Positions 16,449 through 25,778 of a stretch of 64,000 nt of DNA are shown here, in pieces. The stretch spans positions 62,001 to 126,000 of the forward strand of contig QZFT01000067.1 in assembly GCA_003600225.1 (NCBI GenBank), in the 5' to 3' direction. The DNA is from Pseudonocardiaceae bacterium YIM PH 21723 (GTDB lineage Bacteria > Actinomycetota > Actinomycetes > Mycobacteriales > Pseudonocardiaceae). Made by a program: the position numbers and the translations under genes. The notes beneath the pieces were generated by a model that saw only the letters and a program-made list of their open reading frames with translations, was not told the origin of the DNA and searched no databases. Numbering within the stretch: the stretch's first letter is position 1; every line of letters begins with the position of its first letter.

Positions 16449-17578
16449 TTGGCCACCTCCGCGACCTCGCGCAGCGCCTCGTCCAGCAGGGCCTGTTCCG
16501 CCTCCGTGGGTGGCGAGTTCCGGCAGTCGGTGACGAAGTTGGCGGTCAGCTCGGTGTCGGTGCGGTTCTTCACCCGCTGGGCGTACCGCTGATGCTGGGG
16601 CAGGCCGCCTTCCGGCCGCCATTCCACGTGCGCGGCGTACGGGAACCGGGCCTGCAGTTTGCGCATCGCGTCGAGGGGCCGGGCGCGGTCGGTGAGCACC
16701 ACGGACAGGTAGCAGTCGACGAGCGTGTCATGCGCCGGATCGGCGAGCAGGTCGTCGAGTTCGCCGCTGAGCGTGGCGAGTCTGCGGGGTACCGGCAGTT
16801 CGTGGGTGCGCACCTCGGCCAGCCCGGTGGCGTCCAGCTCCACGATGAACGCGGACTTGTGGTGGTTGATCTCGGAGAACGAGTAGGCAAGGGGGCTGCC
16901 GGAGTACCGCAGGTGTTCGGCGAGTACCTGTCTGCCGTGCAGGTGACCGAGCGCCACGTAGTCCACCCCGTCGAAGGTGGAACCGGGCACGTCCTCCACC
17001 CCGCCGACGGCGATCTTGCGTTCCGATTCGCTGCCCTGGCCGCCGGTGACGAAGGCGTGGGCCAGCACCACGGAGCGGGCGTCGCGCCCGGCCAGATCGG
17101 CCCGGACCCGGTCCATCGCCGCGCCCAGCACCGCGGCGTGCCCGCGCTCGGTGCCGAGAGGTTCACGGGCGATGTCCGGTTCCAGGTAGGGCAGCCCGTA
17201 GATCGCCACCTGGCCGTGTTCGTCGGTCAGCAGCACCGGCTCGTCCAGTCCGGCGATTCTGGCCCGCACATGCAGCCCGCCGGCGGCGGCGAACTCGGCG
17301 AACGCGGCCAGCCGGGGCGCGGAATCATGGTTTCCGCTGATCAGCACGATCTGCGCGCCCGCGGCCCGGATCGCGCCGAGGACCTCGGTGCACACCCGGA
17401 CCGCCTCGGTGGACGGCACCGCGCGGTCGTACAGGTCACCGGCGATGAGCACGACGTCGATGCCCTCGGCGGCAACGAGATCGGCCAGTCCACTGAGGAC
17501 TTCGCGTTGGTCGGCCAGCAGATCGCGACCGTGGAAGGTGCGGCCGATGTGCCAGTCCGAGGTGTGCAGCAGGCGCAT
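16445..17578 (-). CDS. sbcD: SbcD exonuclease subunit
   Basis: A 377-residue Mre11-type phosphoesterase starting MRLLHTSDWHIGRTFHGRDL. The metal-binding motifs are DWHIG, AGDLYDRAVP, ISGNHDSAPRL, VLAHAFVTGG and LGHLHGRQ, all intact. It provides the Mn-dependent nuclease of the SbcCD complex that processes palindrome-derived hairpins, protein-blocked ends and collapsed forks. It is co-transcribed with sbcC through an ATGA overlap. The start is taken at the conserved MRLLHTSDWH rather than at an in-frame codon 15 residues upstream. Confidence 0.96.
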   Translation of the reverse strand: MRLLHTSDWHIGRTFHGRDLLADQREVLSGLADLVAAEGIDVVLIAGDLYDRAVPSTEAVRVCTEVLGAIRAAGAQIVLISGNHDSAPRLAAFAEFAAAGGLHVRARIAGLDEPVLLTDEHGQVAIYGLPYLEPDIAREPLGTERGHAAVLGAAMDRVRADLAGRDARSVVLAHAFVTGGQGSESERKIAVGGVEDVPGSTFDGVDYVALGHLHGRQVLAEHLRYSGSPLAYSFSEINHHKSAFIVELDATGLAEVRTHELPVPRRLATLSGELDDLLADPAHDTLVDCYLSVVLTDRARPLDAMRKLQARFPYAAHVEWRPEGGLPQHQRYAQRVKNRTDTELTANFVTDCRNSPPTEAEQALLDEALREVAEVAK

Positions 17579-17710
17579 GCTTCGCACCGTAGCCTCGGCC
17601 CCCGACAAAGCCGGCAGCGACATCCCCTGGCCGGTAAAACCGTTAGCGCGGCACGGCGAGCGCTGCTAGCTTTCGGGCACGCCGTGCAGCAGACCGAGGA
17701 GGTGGTACCC

Positions 17711-17761
17711 GTGAACTTATCGACATGGGTGCTCTCCTCAGGAGTCACGGTCGGGCGATAG
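17711..17761 (+). CDS. possible 16-residue leader peptide
   Basis: A GTG-initiated mini-frame encoding MNLSTWVLSSGVTVGR, with a strong GAGGAGGTGG ribosome-binding sequence at 17697-17706. Its stop is followed by an imperfect hairpin (GGGAGC...GCTCCC) and then the hydrolase gene. The arrangement recalls a leader controlling the downstream gene, but the peptide shows no diagnostic codon run. Speculative. Confidence 0.25.
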   Translation: MNLSTWVLSSGVTVGR

Positions 17762-17803
17762 GTCGTCCGGGAGCGCCGTTTCCAGCTCCCGAAAGGCACG
17801 ACC

Positions 17804-18535
17804 ATGCGATTCACCACTGAACGCCGCCTCGACGACGGCATCCTCGAACGCGAATTCACCCTCGGCGACATCCCCGGCATCCTGTGGACCTCTGGATCCG
17901 CTTCCACTCCGGCACCGCTGATCCTGATCGGCCACCAGGGCGGATTGCAGACCATGTATCCCCGGCTGGCAGGCCGGGCCCGGCACTCCGTGGCGGAGGG
18001 CTTCGCCGCGGCCACCATCGAGCTGCCCTGGAGCGGTGACCGGCCTCGGTCCGCCGACGCCGATCAGGCCCGCGCGGACCTGCGCCGGGTTTTGGCGGCC
18101 GGCGAGCCGGTCAGTGAGGACATCATCGACCGGCTGGTCCTCCCGCTGGTCGAAGCGGCGGTACCGGAGTGGCAGGCGGCCATCGACGCGCTCCTGGCGT
18201 TACCCGGGATCGGCGGCCCGGTCGGCTACTCGGGCGGGGTGAGCTCGCTCGGCATCCGGTTGGCGGCGGTCGATCCACGCATCTCCGCCGCGTTGCTGTT
18301 CGCCGGAAGTTACGTGCCTCGCGCGATCTTCGAGGAGGCCGGGCAGGTCACCATCCCGCTGCTGATGCTGCTGCAGTGGGATGACGAGAACAACGATCGG
18401 CAGATGGCGCTGGACCTGTACGACGCGCTCGGCTGCACGGAGAAGACGCTGCACGCCAATCTGGGTGGGCACACCGGGGTGCCGGCGTTCGAAGGGGAGG
18501 ACGCGGTGCGGTTCTTCGCCCGGCATCTGAGGTAG
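17804..18535 (+). CDS. alpha/beta hydrolase
   Basis: A 243-residue alpha/beta-hydrolase of the dienelactone hydrolase/prolyl oligopeptidase-like type. The nucleophile elbow is GYSGG (Ser about 142), the acid is probably Asp in LLQWDDEN and the His in GGHTGVP; an oxyanion region is in LILIGHQGG. No signal peptide, so cytoplasmic. The substrate is unknown; esters or lactones are likely. It has its own upstream region with a candidate leader frame and is followed 48 bp later by rmuC on the same strand. Confidence 0.85.
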   Translation: MRFTTERRLDDGILEREFTLGDIPGILWTSGSASTPAPLILIGHQGGLQTMYPRLAGRARHSVAEGFAAATIELPWSGDRPRSADADQARADLRRVLAAGEPVSEDIIDRLVLPLVEAAVPEWQAAIDALLALPGIGGPVGYSGGVSSLGIRLAAVDPRISAALLFAGSYVPRAIFEEAGQVTIPLLMLLQWDDENNDRQMALDLYDALGCTEKTLHANLGGHTGVPAFEGEDAVRFFARHLR

Positions 18536-18583
18536 CTCGGACGGCGGTGGCGGCGTCAGCGGGAATTGTCAGGGCTCCATGAG

Positions 18584-19510
18584 ATGGTCTTGACCATGAC
18601 CTTGGTGGTGATCCTGCTGGCGTTGCTGCTGGCCGGCGCGTTGGTGTTGTTCTGGAAGCTGTACACCGACAGCGTGCGGCGGGCGGACGAGGCGCTGCGC
18701 ATGGTCGAGGCCGAACGCGCCCGCACGATCGCGTCGCAGGCCTCGCTGCGCCGGTACGAGGTGGCGTTCGCCAGCGTCAGCGGCCGCGGCGAGCTGGGCG
18801 AGCAGGTACTGGTGGAGACCGCGCGCGCGTTGGGCCTGCGCGAGGGGCTGCACTTCACCACACAGACGGATCTGGCCGGCGGCGGCACGGTGCGCCCGGA
18901 CATGGTGTTGCTGGTCGGCGGCGGCCGGCAGGTCCCGGTGGACGCCAAGACCAGCATGGCCTGCTGGGCCGAGGCGGTGGAGACCGACGACGAGCGGGAA
19001 CGCCTCGACGCGCTGCGGGTCCACGTGCGCAACATCCGGTCCCGGGCGGCCGACCTGGCGGGGAAGGGCTACCAGCGCTGGGCGGACGCCATCTACGGCA
19101 CGATCATGTTCGTGCCCTCGGACGCGGCCGTCGTGGCGGCACTGGACGCGGATCCGACCCTGTTCGCCTGGCTGCTGGACCGCCGGGTGTTCCTGTGCGG
19201 CCCGACCGGGTTCGCCGTGGCCGCCAGCTCGGCGTTGTTCGCCGCCGCCGAACGGACGCTGACGGCGGATGTGGAACAGCTGCGGTCGCAGGCGCTGGCC
19301 GCGCACCGCACCGCGTCGAACGCGGTGGACGCGGTGAACCTGTCCAGCACCCACCTGCAGCGGTTCCTGTCCGCCCGCCGTCGGGAACTGGACGCGTTGG
19401 AGGGCTTCCGGGCCGCGGTGACACCGTTGTCCGAGGCGGCGGCGAGCCCGGGGGCGATCGCGCCGATTCGGCGGGCGGAGGAGGACACCACCGCCATGGG
19501 GTCGTCCTGA
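18584..19510 (+). CDS. rmuC: DNA recombination protein RmuC family
   Basis: About 308 residues: an N-terminal membrane anchor (VVILLALLLAGALVLFWKLY), a short coiled coil, and the RmuC nuclease-like domain with GRGELGEQVLVETARALGL, RPDMVLLVGGGRQVPVDAKTS (the conserved D-x-K) and IMFVPSDAAVVAAL. RmuC limits DNA inversions at short inverted repeats and is predicted to be a restriction-like endonuclease. It is shorter than the E. coli protein, as is common in actinobacteria. ATG 18584 or 18596 could be the start. A composite repeat element begins about 20 bp after its stop. Confidence 0.9.
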   Translation: MVLTMTLVVILLALLLAGALVLFWKLYTDSVRRADEALRMVEAERARTIASQASLRRYEVAFASVSGRGELGEQVLVETARALGLREGLHFTTQTDLAGGGTVRPDMVLLVGGGRQVPVDAKTSMACWAEAVETDDERERLDALRVHVRNIRSRAADLAGKGYQRWADAIYGTIMFVPSDAAVVAALDADPTLFAWLLDRRVFLCGPTGFAVAASSALFAAAERTLTADVEQLRSQALAAHRTASNAVDAVNLSSTHLQRFLSARRRELDALEGFRAAVTPLSEAAASPGAIAPIRRAEEDTTAMGSS

Positions 19511-19532
19511 GGTGGGTGTTTCTGGCGGTTGT

Positions 19533-20013
19533 CGAAAGAGGGCTTTGGAGGGGGGAGCCAGGTGGGTTGGCCGCGTCTTTCCTGCCTGGCTGTTGGGTGG
19601 GGGCACGCCGGACTGGCTGTGGGCTTCATGCAGTGAGGGGCACCCATACTGCGTTCAATGCAGTGAGGGGCACCCATACTGCGCTGAGTGCAGTGAGGGT
19701 GCCCCTCACGCGAGGACTGTCCACAAGGGACGTCCACGTCATGGGAATCACGGCGTGTCGCAGCATTTCAACTCCGTGTCGCGCCGGGCGACCTTGATCA
19801 ACGCGGAGTTTGGGCCGCTGGGCGCGCTGAAAGCGTCTTCCAGGGCCTTACGCCGGGCCAGGGGACACCTTCAGCCCCGCGTAGCGGCCACGACCACCCA
19901 GACGGGCGTGCCCCCGGCCAACGCGAAGGCAGGAAAGACGCGGGCCCCACCCAAAAGCCAGGCAGGAAAGTCCCGCCCCGAATCCGGCTCCCCCTCCCAA
20001 GCCATCTTTCGCC
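19533..20013. repeat. composite intergenic element E1 with inverted ends
   Basis: A 480-bp non-coding element. Its left end (19533-19612, GGCTTTGGAGG...TCTTTCCTGCCTGG...GGGGGCACGCC) reappears inverted at 19901-20013. The centre holds a 30-bp unit repeated at 19628-19653 and 19658-19683 (TGCAGTGAGGGGCACCCATA) and then a partial inverse copy at 19688-19709, so the region can fold as a hairpin. A conserved core follows (CCTTGATCAACGCGGAGTTT, 19792-19822). The same ends recur at 50.9-51.5 kb and 63.1 kb, and the core recurs at 63366-63396. There is no transposase. A MITE, REP-like element or RNA gene are all possible. Confidence 0.7.
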
Positions 20014-20150
20014 GGCAGCCGGACGCAACGAAACGACGCGGGCAGCTGGAGCAGGCCTTCCGGGTTCCGGTTGCGCCGTTCGGCCTAACGGGGTATCGAT
20101 TTGGTCCGGTACCCGTCCGGCGCCGGACGGCAGGACGTTACGGTGTTCGC

Positions 20151-20867
20151 ATGACCGCCACCCGTAATCAACGAGGTGATCTTGACGGAGTCGACGCCGA
20201 CTACCCGATGATCCCGTGGAACCAGCGCTCCGTGTTCGGAAACGCCCGGGGTGTCGTGTGGTGGGTCGCCGTCCTGCTCGCCCTGTTCCTGACCTGCCTC
20301 GGCATGTACGCCGACCTGCAGCTCAGCAAGAGCCCGGGCCTGACATTCAAGATCACGTACTTCGTGGGCTGCGTGCTGGCCATCTGCCTGGTGCAGCGCA
20401 AGAGCCTGTTCGCGCCGATGGTGCAGCCGCCGCTGATCATCGCGCTGGCCGTGCTCGGCGTGTCCTGGCTGGCCGTCAGCAGCCCGGCCTCCGGCGACAT
20501 GATGGGTCGCGCCCTGCAGATCGGTAAGCCGCTGATCGACGGTTTCCCCACGATGGCGATCACCACGGCGGTCACCCTGGGAATCGGCATCACCCGGATC
20601 TTCCTGCAGAAGAAGCCCATCACCTCGGCCAGGGAGCGCACCGGCAAGCCGGGTGGCCCCAGTGGACCGCCCAGCCGCAAGCCCCGGCCGCAGCGGGACC
20701 TCGACCTCGACGACCGCCGCCCCGAGCGCCGTCCGCTGCGCGAGCCGCGCGGTGGCCCGGATGACCGGGACGAGCGCGGACCGGAACGCCGTCCGCGCCC
20801 GGCCCAAGGGAGTCGGGCACAGGGCGGCAGGCCGCAGCCCGGCGCGCGCCGCCCACGGCCGCAGTAG
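20151..20867 (+). CDS. DUF6542 family membrane protein
   Basis: A 238-residue protein with four hydrophobic segments between residues about 30 and 160 (VVWWVAVLLALFLTCLGMYA, ITYFVGCVLAICLV, PLIIALAVLGVSWLAV, MAITTAVTLGIGI). The C-terminal tail of about 70 residues is highly basic and proline/arginine rich (RKPRPQRDLDLDDRRPERR), probably cytoplasmic. It is the homologue of the membrane protein encoded between ychF and ispH in mycobacteria (Rv1111c). Function unknown. ATG 20151 is used; the open frame upstream runs into the E1 repeat and is not coding. Confidence 0.8.
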   Translation: MTATRNQRGDLDGVDADYPMIPWNQRSVFGNARGVVWWVAVLLALFLTCLGMYADLQLSKSPGLTFKITYFVGCVLAICLVQRKSLFAPMVQPPLIIALAVLGVSWLAVSSPASGDMMGRALQIGKPLIDGFPTMAITTAVTLGIGITRIFLQKKPITSARERTGKPGGPSGPPSRKPRPQRDLDLDDRRPERRPLREPRGGPDDRDERGPERRPRPAQGSRAQGGRPQPGARRPRPQ

Positions 20868-20869
20868 TC

Positions 20870-20918
20870 CCGATGTTGGCGATGTCCGGGGGCTTTCCCG
20901 AACATCGCCAACTTCGGA
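20870..20918. terminator. palindrome family A copy at convergent junction
   Basis: Arms 20870-20890 and 20898-20918 form a stem of about 20 bp (right arm CCCGAACATCGCCAACTTCG). It lies exactly between the convergent DUF6542 and dioxygenase 3' ends, so a bidirectional terminator is the simplest role. The same sequence family occurs at 13448, 27855 and 46317. Confidence 0.6.
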
Positions 20919-20927
20919 GTAAAGGTC

Positions 20928-21878
20928 TCAGCCGGCCAGCAACGGGTTCCGGTAGGTGTGCGTGTCGTCGATCCGGGACACCAGGTAGTCGCCGGCGCCC
21001 TGCGGCGGGTACTTCGCCTCCTCGCCGTCGATCAGGTTGCTGATCTCGGTGTGGAACTGCGGCGCCACGAACATCGGCACCGAGTAGCGGTGCCGCTCCG
21101 GCGGATTGATCACCCGGTGCGGGTTGGACACCCAGCGGTCGTTGGTCCAGATGGACATCAGGTCGCCGAAGTTCGCCACCAGGTGCCCCGGCGGCGCGAC
21201 GACGTCGATCCAGTCACCGGACCTGGTCATCACCTGCAACCCGCCGATGCCGTCGTCGGCCAGCAGCGTCATCGTGCCGAAGTCGGTGTGCGCGCCGCAG
21301 CCCAGCCGCTCCGGCCCGGTCCCGGTCTCCCGGCGCGGCGGGTAGTGCAGCATCCGCAGGTGGTACTGGATCTCCCCCATCGTCAGGAAGAAGTCGTCCG
21401 GCCTGCCCAGCGCCCTGGCCATGGCCCGCTGCACCCGCTCACACGCCTCCCGGGCCGCGGCGAAGTAGGCCTCCCAGGCCGCGCGGAACCCGGATAGGTC
21501 CGGGAACTGGTTGGGCCCGTAGAGCGGGGTACCGGCCAGCACCTCCGGGTGATCGGCCGGGTGCTCGCAGCCGGTGTCCAGGCTCTCCTTCATGTCGCCG
21601 ACGCCGTCCAGGGCCTCGGCGCCGATCCCCACGTAGCCGCGGTGGCAGGGGGATTTGCCGATGGCGATGCGGTCCTTGTCCGCCACCGGCAGCGCGAAGA
21701 ACTCCTCGGTGGCGGCGAACATCCGCGCGGTGATCTCCGGGTCGATACCGTGCCCGGTCACCAGGAAGAAGCCGGTCTCCCGGCAGGTCTCGTCGAGCAG
21801 TGCGGCGATCTCGTCCCCAGTGGCGCCCGGCTCATGACCGGTCGCGAAGGCAGAGACGTCAATGGTGGTCAGTCCCAT
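20928..21878 (-). CDS. isopenicillin N synthase-like 2OG-Fe(II) oxygenase
   Basis: A 316-residue non-haem iron dioxygenase. The DIOX_N segment is at the N-terminus (TTIDVSAFATGHEPGATGDE, FFLVTGHGID). The iron ligands are H and D in GCGAHTDFG and H in NPHRVINPP, and the 2-oxoglutarate-binding R-x-S is in RHRYSVPMF. Such enzymes oxidise small molecules in primary or secondary metabolism; the substrate is unknown. The start MGLTTIDVS at 21878 is preferred over an in-frame ATG inside the upstream palindrome. It is transcribed leftward, downstream of ispH on the same strand but separated by a long palindrome. Confidence 0.9.
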   Translation of the reverse strand: MGLTTIDVSAFATGHEPGATGDEIAALLDETCRETGFFLVTGHGIDPEITARMFAATEEFFALPVADKDRIAIGKSPCHRGYVGIGAEALDGVGDMKESLDTGCEHPADHPEVLAGTPLYGPNQFPDLSGFRAAWEAYFAAAREACERVQRAMARALGRPDDFFLTMGEIQYHLRMLHYPPRRETGTGPERLGCGAHTDFGTMTLLADDGIGGLQVMTRSGDWIDVVAPPGHLVANFGDLMSIWTNDRWVSNPHRVINPPERHRYSVPMFVAPQFHTEISNLIDGEEAKYPPQGAGDYLVSRIDDTHTYRNPLLAG

Positions 21879-21915
21879 GCCTCCGACTATGACACCGAGC
21901 TCACCATGAGGGGAG

Positions 21916-21961
21916 CACTTTCCATGGAATCTGCAAAGAACCGCAGATTCCATGGAAAGTG
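21916..21961. repeat. perfect 19-bp-arm palindrome after ispH
   Basis: Arms 21916-21934 (CACTTTCCATGGAATCTGC) and 21943-21961 are perfect reverse complements around an 8-nt loop. It begins 4 bp after the ispH stop and lies before the dioxygenase gene, consistent with a terminator or insulator. It differs in sequence from the other palindrome families. Confidence 0.65.
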
Positions 21962-21965
21962 GCCG

Positions 21966-22946
21966 TCAGTCGTCGTTGCAGGACTTCTTGGCGGCCTTCA
22001 GGTCCTTGCGCAGGTTGCTCGGCAGCGAGAACGTGATCGTCTCGTTCGCGGTGGTGATCTCCTCCACCTGGGTCCAGCCGTCCTCGGCGATGCGCTCCAG
22101 CACGCCGAACACCAGCTCATCCGGCACGGACGCGCCGCTGGTGACGCCGATGGTGCCGGTGCCCTCCAGCCAGGCCGGGTCGATCTCGGTGGCGAAGTCG
22201 ATCAGGTACGAGGCCTTGGCGCCGTACTGCAACGCCACCTCGACGAGGCGCTTGGAGTTGGACGAGTTCTGCGAGCCGACCACGATCACCAGGTCGCACT
22301 GCGGGGCCATGGTCTTCACGGCGGTCTGCCGGTTGGACGTGGCGTAGCAGATGTCGTCCGACGGCGGGTCCTGCAGCGTCGGGATCTTCTGCTTCAGCTG
22401 GTTGACCCGGATCATGGTCTCGTCCACCGACAGCGTGGTCTGGGACAGCCAGATCACCTTGTTCGGGTCCTTGACCTGGACCTTGTCCACGTCCTCTTCG
22501 GTGTCCACGAGCTGCACCCGGTGCGGGGCCTCGCCCATGGTGCCCTCGACCTCTTCGTGGCCGTCGTGACCGATGAGCACGATGTCGTAGTCGTCCCGGT
22601 CGAACCGCTTGACCTCGTTGTGCACCTTGGTGACGAGGGGGCAGGTCGCGTCGATGGTCCGCAGGTTCCGGTCGGACGCCTGCTGGTGCACCATCGGCGA
22701 GACGCCGTGCGCGGAGAACACGACCAGCGCGCCCTCGGGCACCTCGTCGGTCTCGTCCACGAAGATGGCGCCGCGCTCGGTCAGCGTCTGCACGACGTGC
22801 TTGTTGTGCACGATCTCCTTGCGGACGTAGACCGGAGCCCCGTAGGTCTCCAGCGCCTTCTCCACAGTGATCACCGCACGGTCGACGCCCGCGCAGTAGC
22901 CACGCGGCTTGGCCAGTAAGACTCGCTTCGGTGCAACAACGGACAT
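21966..22946 (-). CDS. ispH: 4-hydroxy-3-methylbut-2-enyl diphosphate reductase
   Basis: A 326-residue [4Fe-4S] enzyme of the MEP pathway, converting HMBPP to IPP and DMAPP. The three cluster Cys are in [23 protein letters not shown] and [15 protein letters not shown]-type substrate contacts appear as [14 protein letters not shown], and QNSSNS and [11 protein letters not shown] are conserved. The start [18 protein letters not shown] at 22946 is chosen; the frame upstream is non-coding. It is divergent from the lipid droplet-associated protein gene. Synteny corresponds to Rv1110. Confidence 0.97.
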   Translation of the reverse strand: MSVVAPKRVLLAKPRGYCAGVDRAVITVEKALETYGAPVYVRKEIVHNKHVVQTLTERGAIFVDETDEVPEGALVVFSAHGVSPMVHQQASDRNLRTIDATCPLVTKVHNEVKRFDRDDYDIVLIGHDGHEEVEGTMGEAPHRVQLVDTEEDVDKVQVKDPNKVIWLSQTTLSVDETMIRVNQLKQKIPTLQDPPSDDICYATSNRQTAVKTMAPQCDLVIVVGSQNSSNSKRLVEVALQYGAKASYLIDFATEIDPAWLEGTGTIGVTSGASVPDELVFGVLERIAEDGWTQVEEITTANETITFSLPSNLRKDLKAAKKSCNDD

Positions 22947-23034
22947 ACCCCAAGGGTACGGGCGGGCGAATCCGGCTACCAACACTCGGCCTCGCTGCTG
23001 GGCATACACCCCTCTGGTAGGGGATGCTTGCACC

Positions 23035-23520
23035 ATGAAGCCGCTACCTTTGCCCGTTCGAGTCGCGGCCGGGTTGGCCGTCATCGCCGTGGAGCAGGCC
23101 CAGAAACTGCCGGAACAGCTGGTCGGGCTGCCTGTGACCATCACCAGCCAGGCCATGCAGCTGGCCATGAAGGCACAGCAGCAGATCACCGAGCTGGCGA
23201 TCAAGGGCGACGAGGTCATCGCCGGTCTGCGGCCCGCCGAAGAACAACCCGAGTGGGCGACCTTCGACGAGGACCTGGACGAGGCTGAGCAGGACTTTGC
23301 CGCGCCGGTCAGCGTGCCCGCACCCGTGCGGCCGGCGCAGACTGTGACTTTGCCCATTGCCGGCTACGACGAGCTGTCCATCGCCCAGTTGCGGGCCCGG
23401 CTGCGGCAGCTGAGCATCGCCGATCTGCAGGTGCTGCTGGACCACGAGCAGGGCAACCAGGTACGGCCCGACTTCCTGCGGATGCTGGGCAACCGGATCG
23501 CTACGGTTCGCGGGCAGTGA
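23035..23520 (+). CDS. lipid droplet-associated protein family
   Basis: A 161-residue protein starting [21 protein letters not shown]. An amphipathic/hydrophobic N-terminal half ([38 protein letters not shown]) precedes an acidic linker and a C-terminal helical motif, [25 protein letters not shown], which resembles helical hairpins that recognise nucleic acid or protein. Actinobacterial homologues in the same place (between ispH and xseA, as Rv1109c) have been annotated as lipid droplet-associated. It overlaps the xseA start (GTGA), indicating translational coupling. The precise role is unknown. Confidence 0.75.
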   Translation: MKPLPLPVRVAAGLAVIAVEQAQKLPEQLVGLPVTITSQAMQLAMKAQQQITELAIKGDEVIAGLRPAEEQPEWATFDEDLDEAEQDFAAPVSVPAPVRPAQTVTLPIAGYDELSIAQLRARLRQLSIADLQVLLDHEQGNQVRPDFLRMLGNRIATVRGQ

Positions 23521-24740
23521 GCAGTAGTACTCCCGAAAACCCCTGGCCGGTACGCACGGTTGCTACCAAGATCTCCGAGTGGATCCACAAGCTGGGCGCG
23601 GTGTGGGTGGAGGGCCAGATCACGCAGATCTCGGCCCGCCCCGGCACGGCGACCGCGTTCATCACCCTGCGCGATCCCAGTGCGGACATCTCGCTGAGCC
23701 TCACCGCCCCGATGGGGCTGGTGCGCGCCCAGGAACAGCCGTTGACCGACGGCAGCCAGGTCATCGTGCACGGCAAGCCCAACTTCTGGGTGGCCCGCGG
23801 CACGCTGAGCCTGCGGGTGGACGAGATCCGCGCGGTGGGTGTCGGCGAACTGCTGGCCCGGATCGAACGGCTGCGCAAGCTGCTCCAGGCCGAGGGCCTG
23901 TTCGACCCGAGGCGTAAGCGGAAGCTGCCGTTCCTGCCGCACACCATTGGGCTGATCACCGGCCGCGCGTCGGCCGCCGAGCGGGACGTGCTGGCCAACA
24001 CCACCAAGCGCTGGCCGGCCGCGCAGTTCCGGGTGATCAACACGGCGGTGCAGGGTGCGACGGCCGTACCGCAGATCCTGGAGGCGCTGAGCGCGCTGGA
24101 CCGCGATCCCGAGGTCGACGTGATCATCCTGGCCCGCGGTGGCGGCAGCGTGGAGGACCTGCTGCCGTTCTCCGACGAGACCCTGTGCCGCGCGGTCGCC
24201 GCCTGCGGCACCCCGGTGATCAGCGCCATCGGTCACGAGCCGGACAGTCCGCTGCTCGACCACGTCGCGGACCTGCGGGCATCCACGCCGACCGATGCGG
24301 GCAAACGGGTGGTTCCGGATGTGGCCGAGGAGACCTCCCGCATCCACCAGATGCGGGACCGCGGCCGCCGGGCGCTGCACGGATGGGTGGACCGCGAGGA
24401 GCGGTTGCTCCGCCAGCTACGCACGCGACCTGCGCTTGCCGATCCGCTGGGACCGCTCGGACGGCGAGCGGAGGAGATCTCCGCGCTGCGGGACCGGTCG
24501 ACTCGCTGTATGAACGTGCAACTGGACCGCGCGGACCGGGAACTCGAGGCGCTCAGATCACGCTTGACTGCCCTCGGACCTGCCGCCACGCTGGCGCGCG
24601 GGTACGCGGTGGTGCAACGCCTGACCACCGACGGCGCCGAGGGGGTCGTCCGGGACACCTCCGAGGCAGGCCCGGGGACGCGGTTGCGCATCCGATTCGT
24701 CGACGGAGCGGTGCACGCGACGGTCGACGACGAGCAATAG
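23517..24740 (+). CDS. xseA: exodeoxyribonuclease VII large subunit
   Basis: A 407-residue protein. The OB-fold nucleic-acid binding domain ([20 protein letters not shown]) is followed by the catalytic domain with [33 protein letters not shown], the conserved [19 protein letters not shown] and [23 protein letters not shown], then a coiled-coil arm and the C-terminal ARGYAVVQR segment. It degrades single-stranded DNA with XseB in repair. The GTG start overlaps the stop of the preceding gene. Full length. Confidence 0.97.
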   Translation: MSSSTPENPWPVRTVATKISEWIHKLGAVWVEGQITQISARPGTATAFITLRDPSADISLSLTAPMGLVRAQEQPLTDGSQVIVHGKPNFWVARGTLSLRVDEIRAVGVGELLARIERLRKLLQAEGLFDPRRKRKLPFLPHTIGLITGRASAAERDVLANTTKRWPAAQFRVINTAVQGATAVPQILEALSALDRDPEVDVIILARGGGSVEDLLPFSDETLCRAVAACGTPVISAIGHEPDSPLLDHVADLRASTPTDAGKRVVPDVAEETSRIHQMRDRGRRALHGWVDREERLLRQLRTRPALADPLGPLGRRAEEISALRDRSTRCMNVQLDRADRELEALRSRLTALGPAATLARGYAVVQRLTTDGAEGVVRDTSEAGPGTRLRIRFVDGAVHATVDDEQ

Positions 24741-24750
24741 AGGGGAGGCA

Positions 24751-25149
24751 ATGGTGCCGTATCTACACGGACTGCCCACATTCCTGCCGATGACCATTGC
24801 CGCCATCGAGGATTCGGGCGCGCGCGAGCTGCGCGAGCACGTACACGCCGCGGACACCGCGGCCGGCGAGTGCTGGAACGGCCTCCTCGCGGGGTGCAAC
24901 GCCCCCGGCCGCCGTGCGCTGCCCGGCAGGCTGCGCGTGCTGTCCGCGGTCGTCGGCGAGTTCGCCGGTCACGACTGGTGGATGAGCGATGGCATCGTGC
25001 ACCGCCGCCGGGTCCTTGAGGCGCAGCTGCGCATCGACGGCGCGGTCAGCGAGGGGGACGGCGCCGAGTTCGCCGAGGCATTCGTAGGCTATGACCAGGC
25101 GGTGGCCACCGTCGTGGTGAACGTGGCGAACAGGTTGGGAACCTCTTGA
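24751..25149 (+). CDS. hypothetical protein between xseA and xseB
   Basis: A 132-residue soluble protein preceded by a very strong GGGGAGG ribosome-binding site. It contains [40 protein letters not shown] and an acidic C-terminal helix. It overlaps xseB by 4 nt and follows xseA by 10 bp, so it is expressed with exonuclease VII. No domain is recognised. Whether it belongs functionally to the nuclease is unknown, and it is not part of the classical enzyme. Confidence 0.7.
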   Translation: MVPYLHGLPTFLPMTIAAIEDSGARELREHVHAADTAAGECWNGLLAGCNAPGRRALPGRLRVLSAVVGEFAGHDWWMSDGIVHRRRVLEAQLRIDGAVSEGDGAEFAEAFVGYDQAVATVVVNVANRLGTS

Positions 25150-25364
25150 GCAGCGAGACTTTGGGATATGAGGCCGCGCGGGACGAGCTGGTCCAGGTGG
25201 TGAAGAACCTGGAGGCCGGCGGCCTGTCCCTGGAGGAGTCGCTGACCCTGTGGGAACGCGGCGAGTCCCTCGCGAAGGTCTGCGAGGAGCACCTGGCGGG
25301 CGCCCGTAAGCGGGTCGAGTCCGCGCTGGCGGCGGCCAAGGAGGCCGACGGCGCCGAGGGCTGA
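25146..25364 (+). CDS. xseB: exodeoxyribonuclease VII small subunit
   Basis: A 72-residue protein with the complete XseB helical hairpin: [18 protein letters not shown], then [24 protein letters not shown]. Several copies wrap the coiled-coil arm of XseA. The start is TTG at 25146, overlapping the stop of the preceding gene (TTGA); translation is probably coupled. Confidence 0.95.
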   Translation: MSSETLGYEAARDELVQVVKNLEAGGLSLEESLTLWERGESLAKVCEEHLAGARKRVESALAAAKEADGAEG

Positions 25365-25408
25365 GATCGCCCGATCGGGGCGGCCGGGCCGTGGGTACCC
25401 TGCCGGGC

Positions 25409-25645
25409 ATGATGACCATGAAACACCGCCAGGCGATCATCTACGGCCTGCTCGGGGCCACCGCGCTGAGTGCCGCCGGACCGCTCGGCGTGAATCTCCG
25501 GAACATCGCCTCGTGCAACGACGTGAACGTGCTGTCCCCGGACCGCCGCCCCGGCTGCACCCAGGCCGGCGAGGAGCAGAGCGGCCCGCTGACCCTCGAC
25601 ATGAGCCGGGTCATCTACAACCAGCAGCTGAACGTCGGCTCCTAA
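25409..25645 (+). CDS. small exported protein, unknown
   Basis: A 78-residue protein with a basic start (MMTMKHRQ), a hydrophobic stretch (IIYGLLGATALSAAGPLG) that may be a signal peptide or anchor, and an extracytoplasmic part with two Cys (ASCNDVNVL, RPGCTQAGE) that may form a disulfide. No strong ribosome-binding site; ATG 25409 or 25418 is possible. It follows xseB by 44 bp. No family recognised. Confidence 0.5.
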   Translation: MMTMKHRQAIIYGLLGATALSAAGPLGVNLRNIASCNDVNVLSPDRRPGCTQAGEEQSGPLTLDMSRVIYNQQLNVGS

Positions 25646-25778
25646 GAATCTGCTGAATGTGATCCACGTCCAACCGGGCCGCTCAGGCCTTCGGTGCGCA
25701 GCACGCGGCGATGACCAGCATGAATAGGCAGTCGATCACCCGATCGTGTCTGAACGGTGATCTATAACGTGCCGGGAC

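Noticed and set aside
13572-16592. A 1006-codon open frame antisense to sbcC
   Set aside because: It is a GC-bias shadow of sbcC; composition is Gly/Arg/Gln-rich without motifs and the sense strand encodes a complete SbcC.
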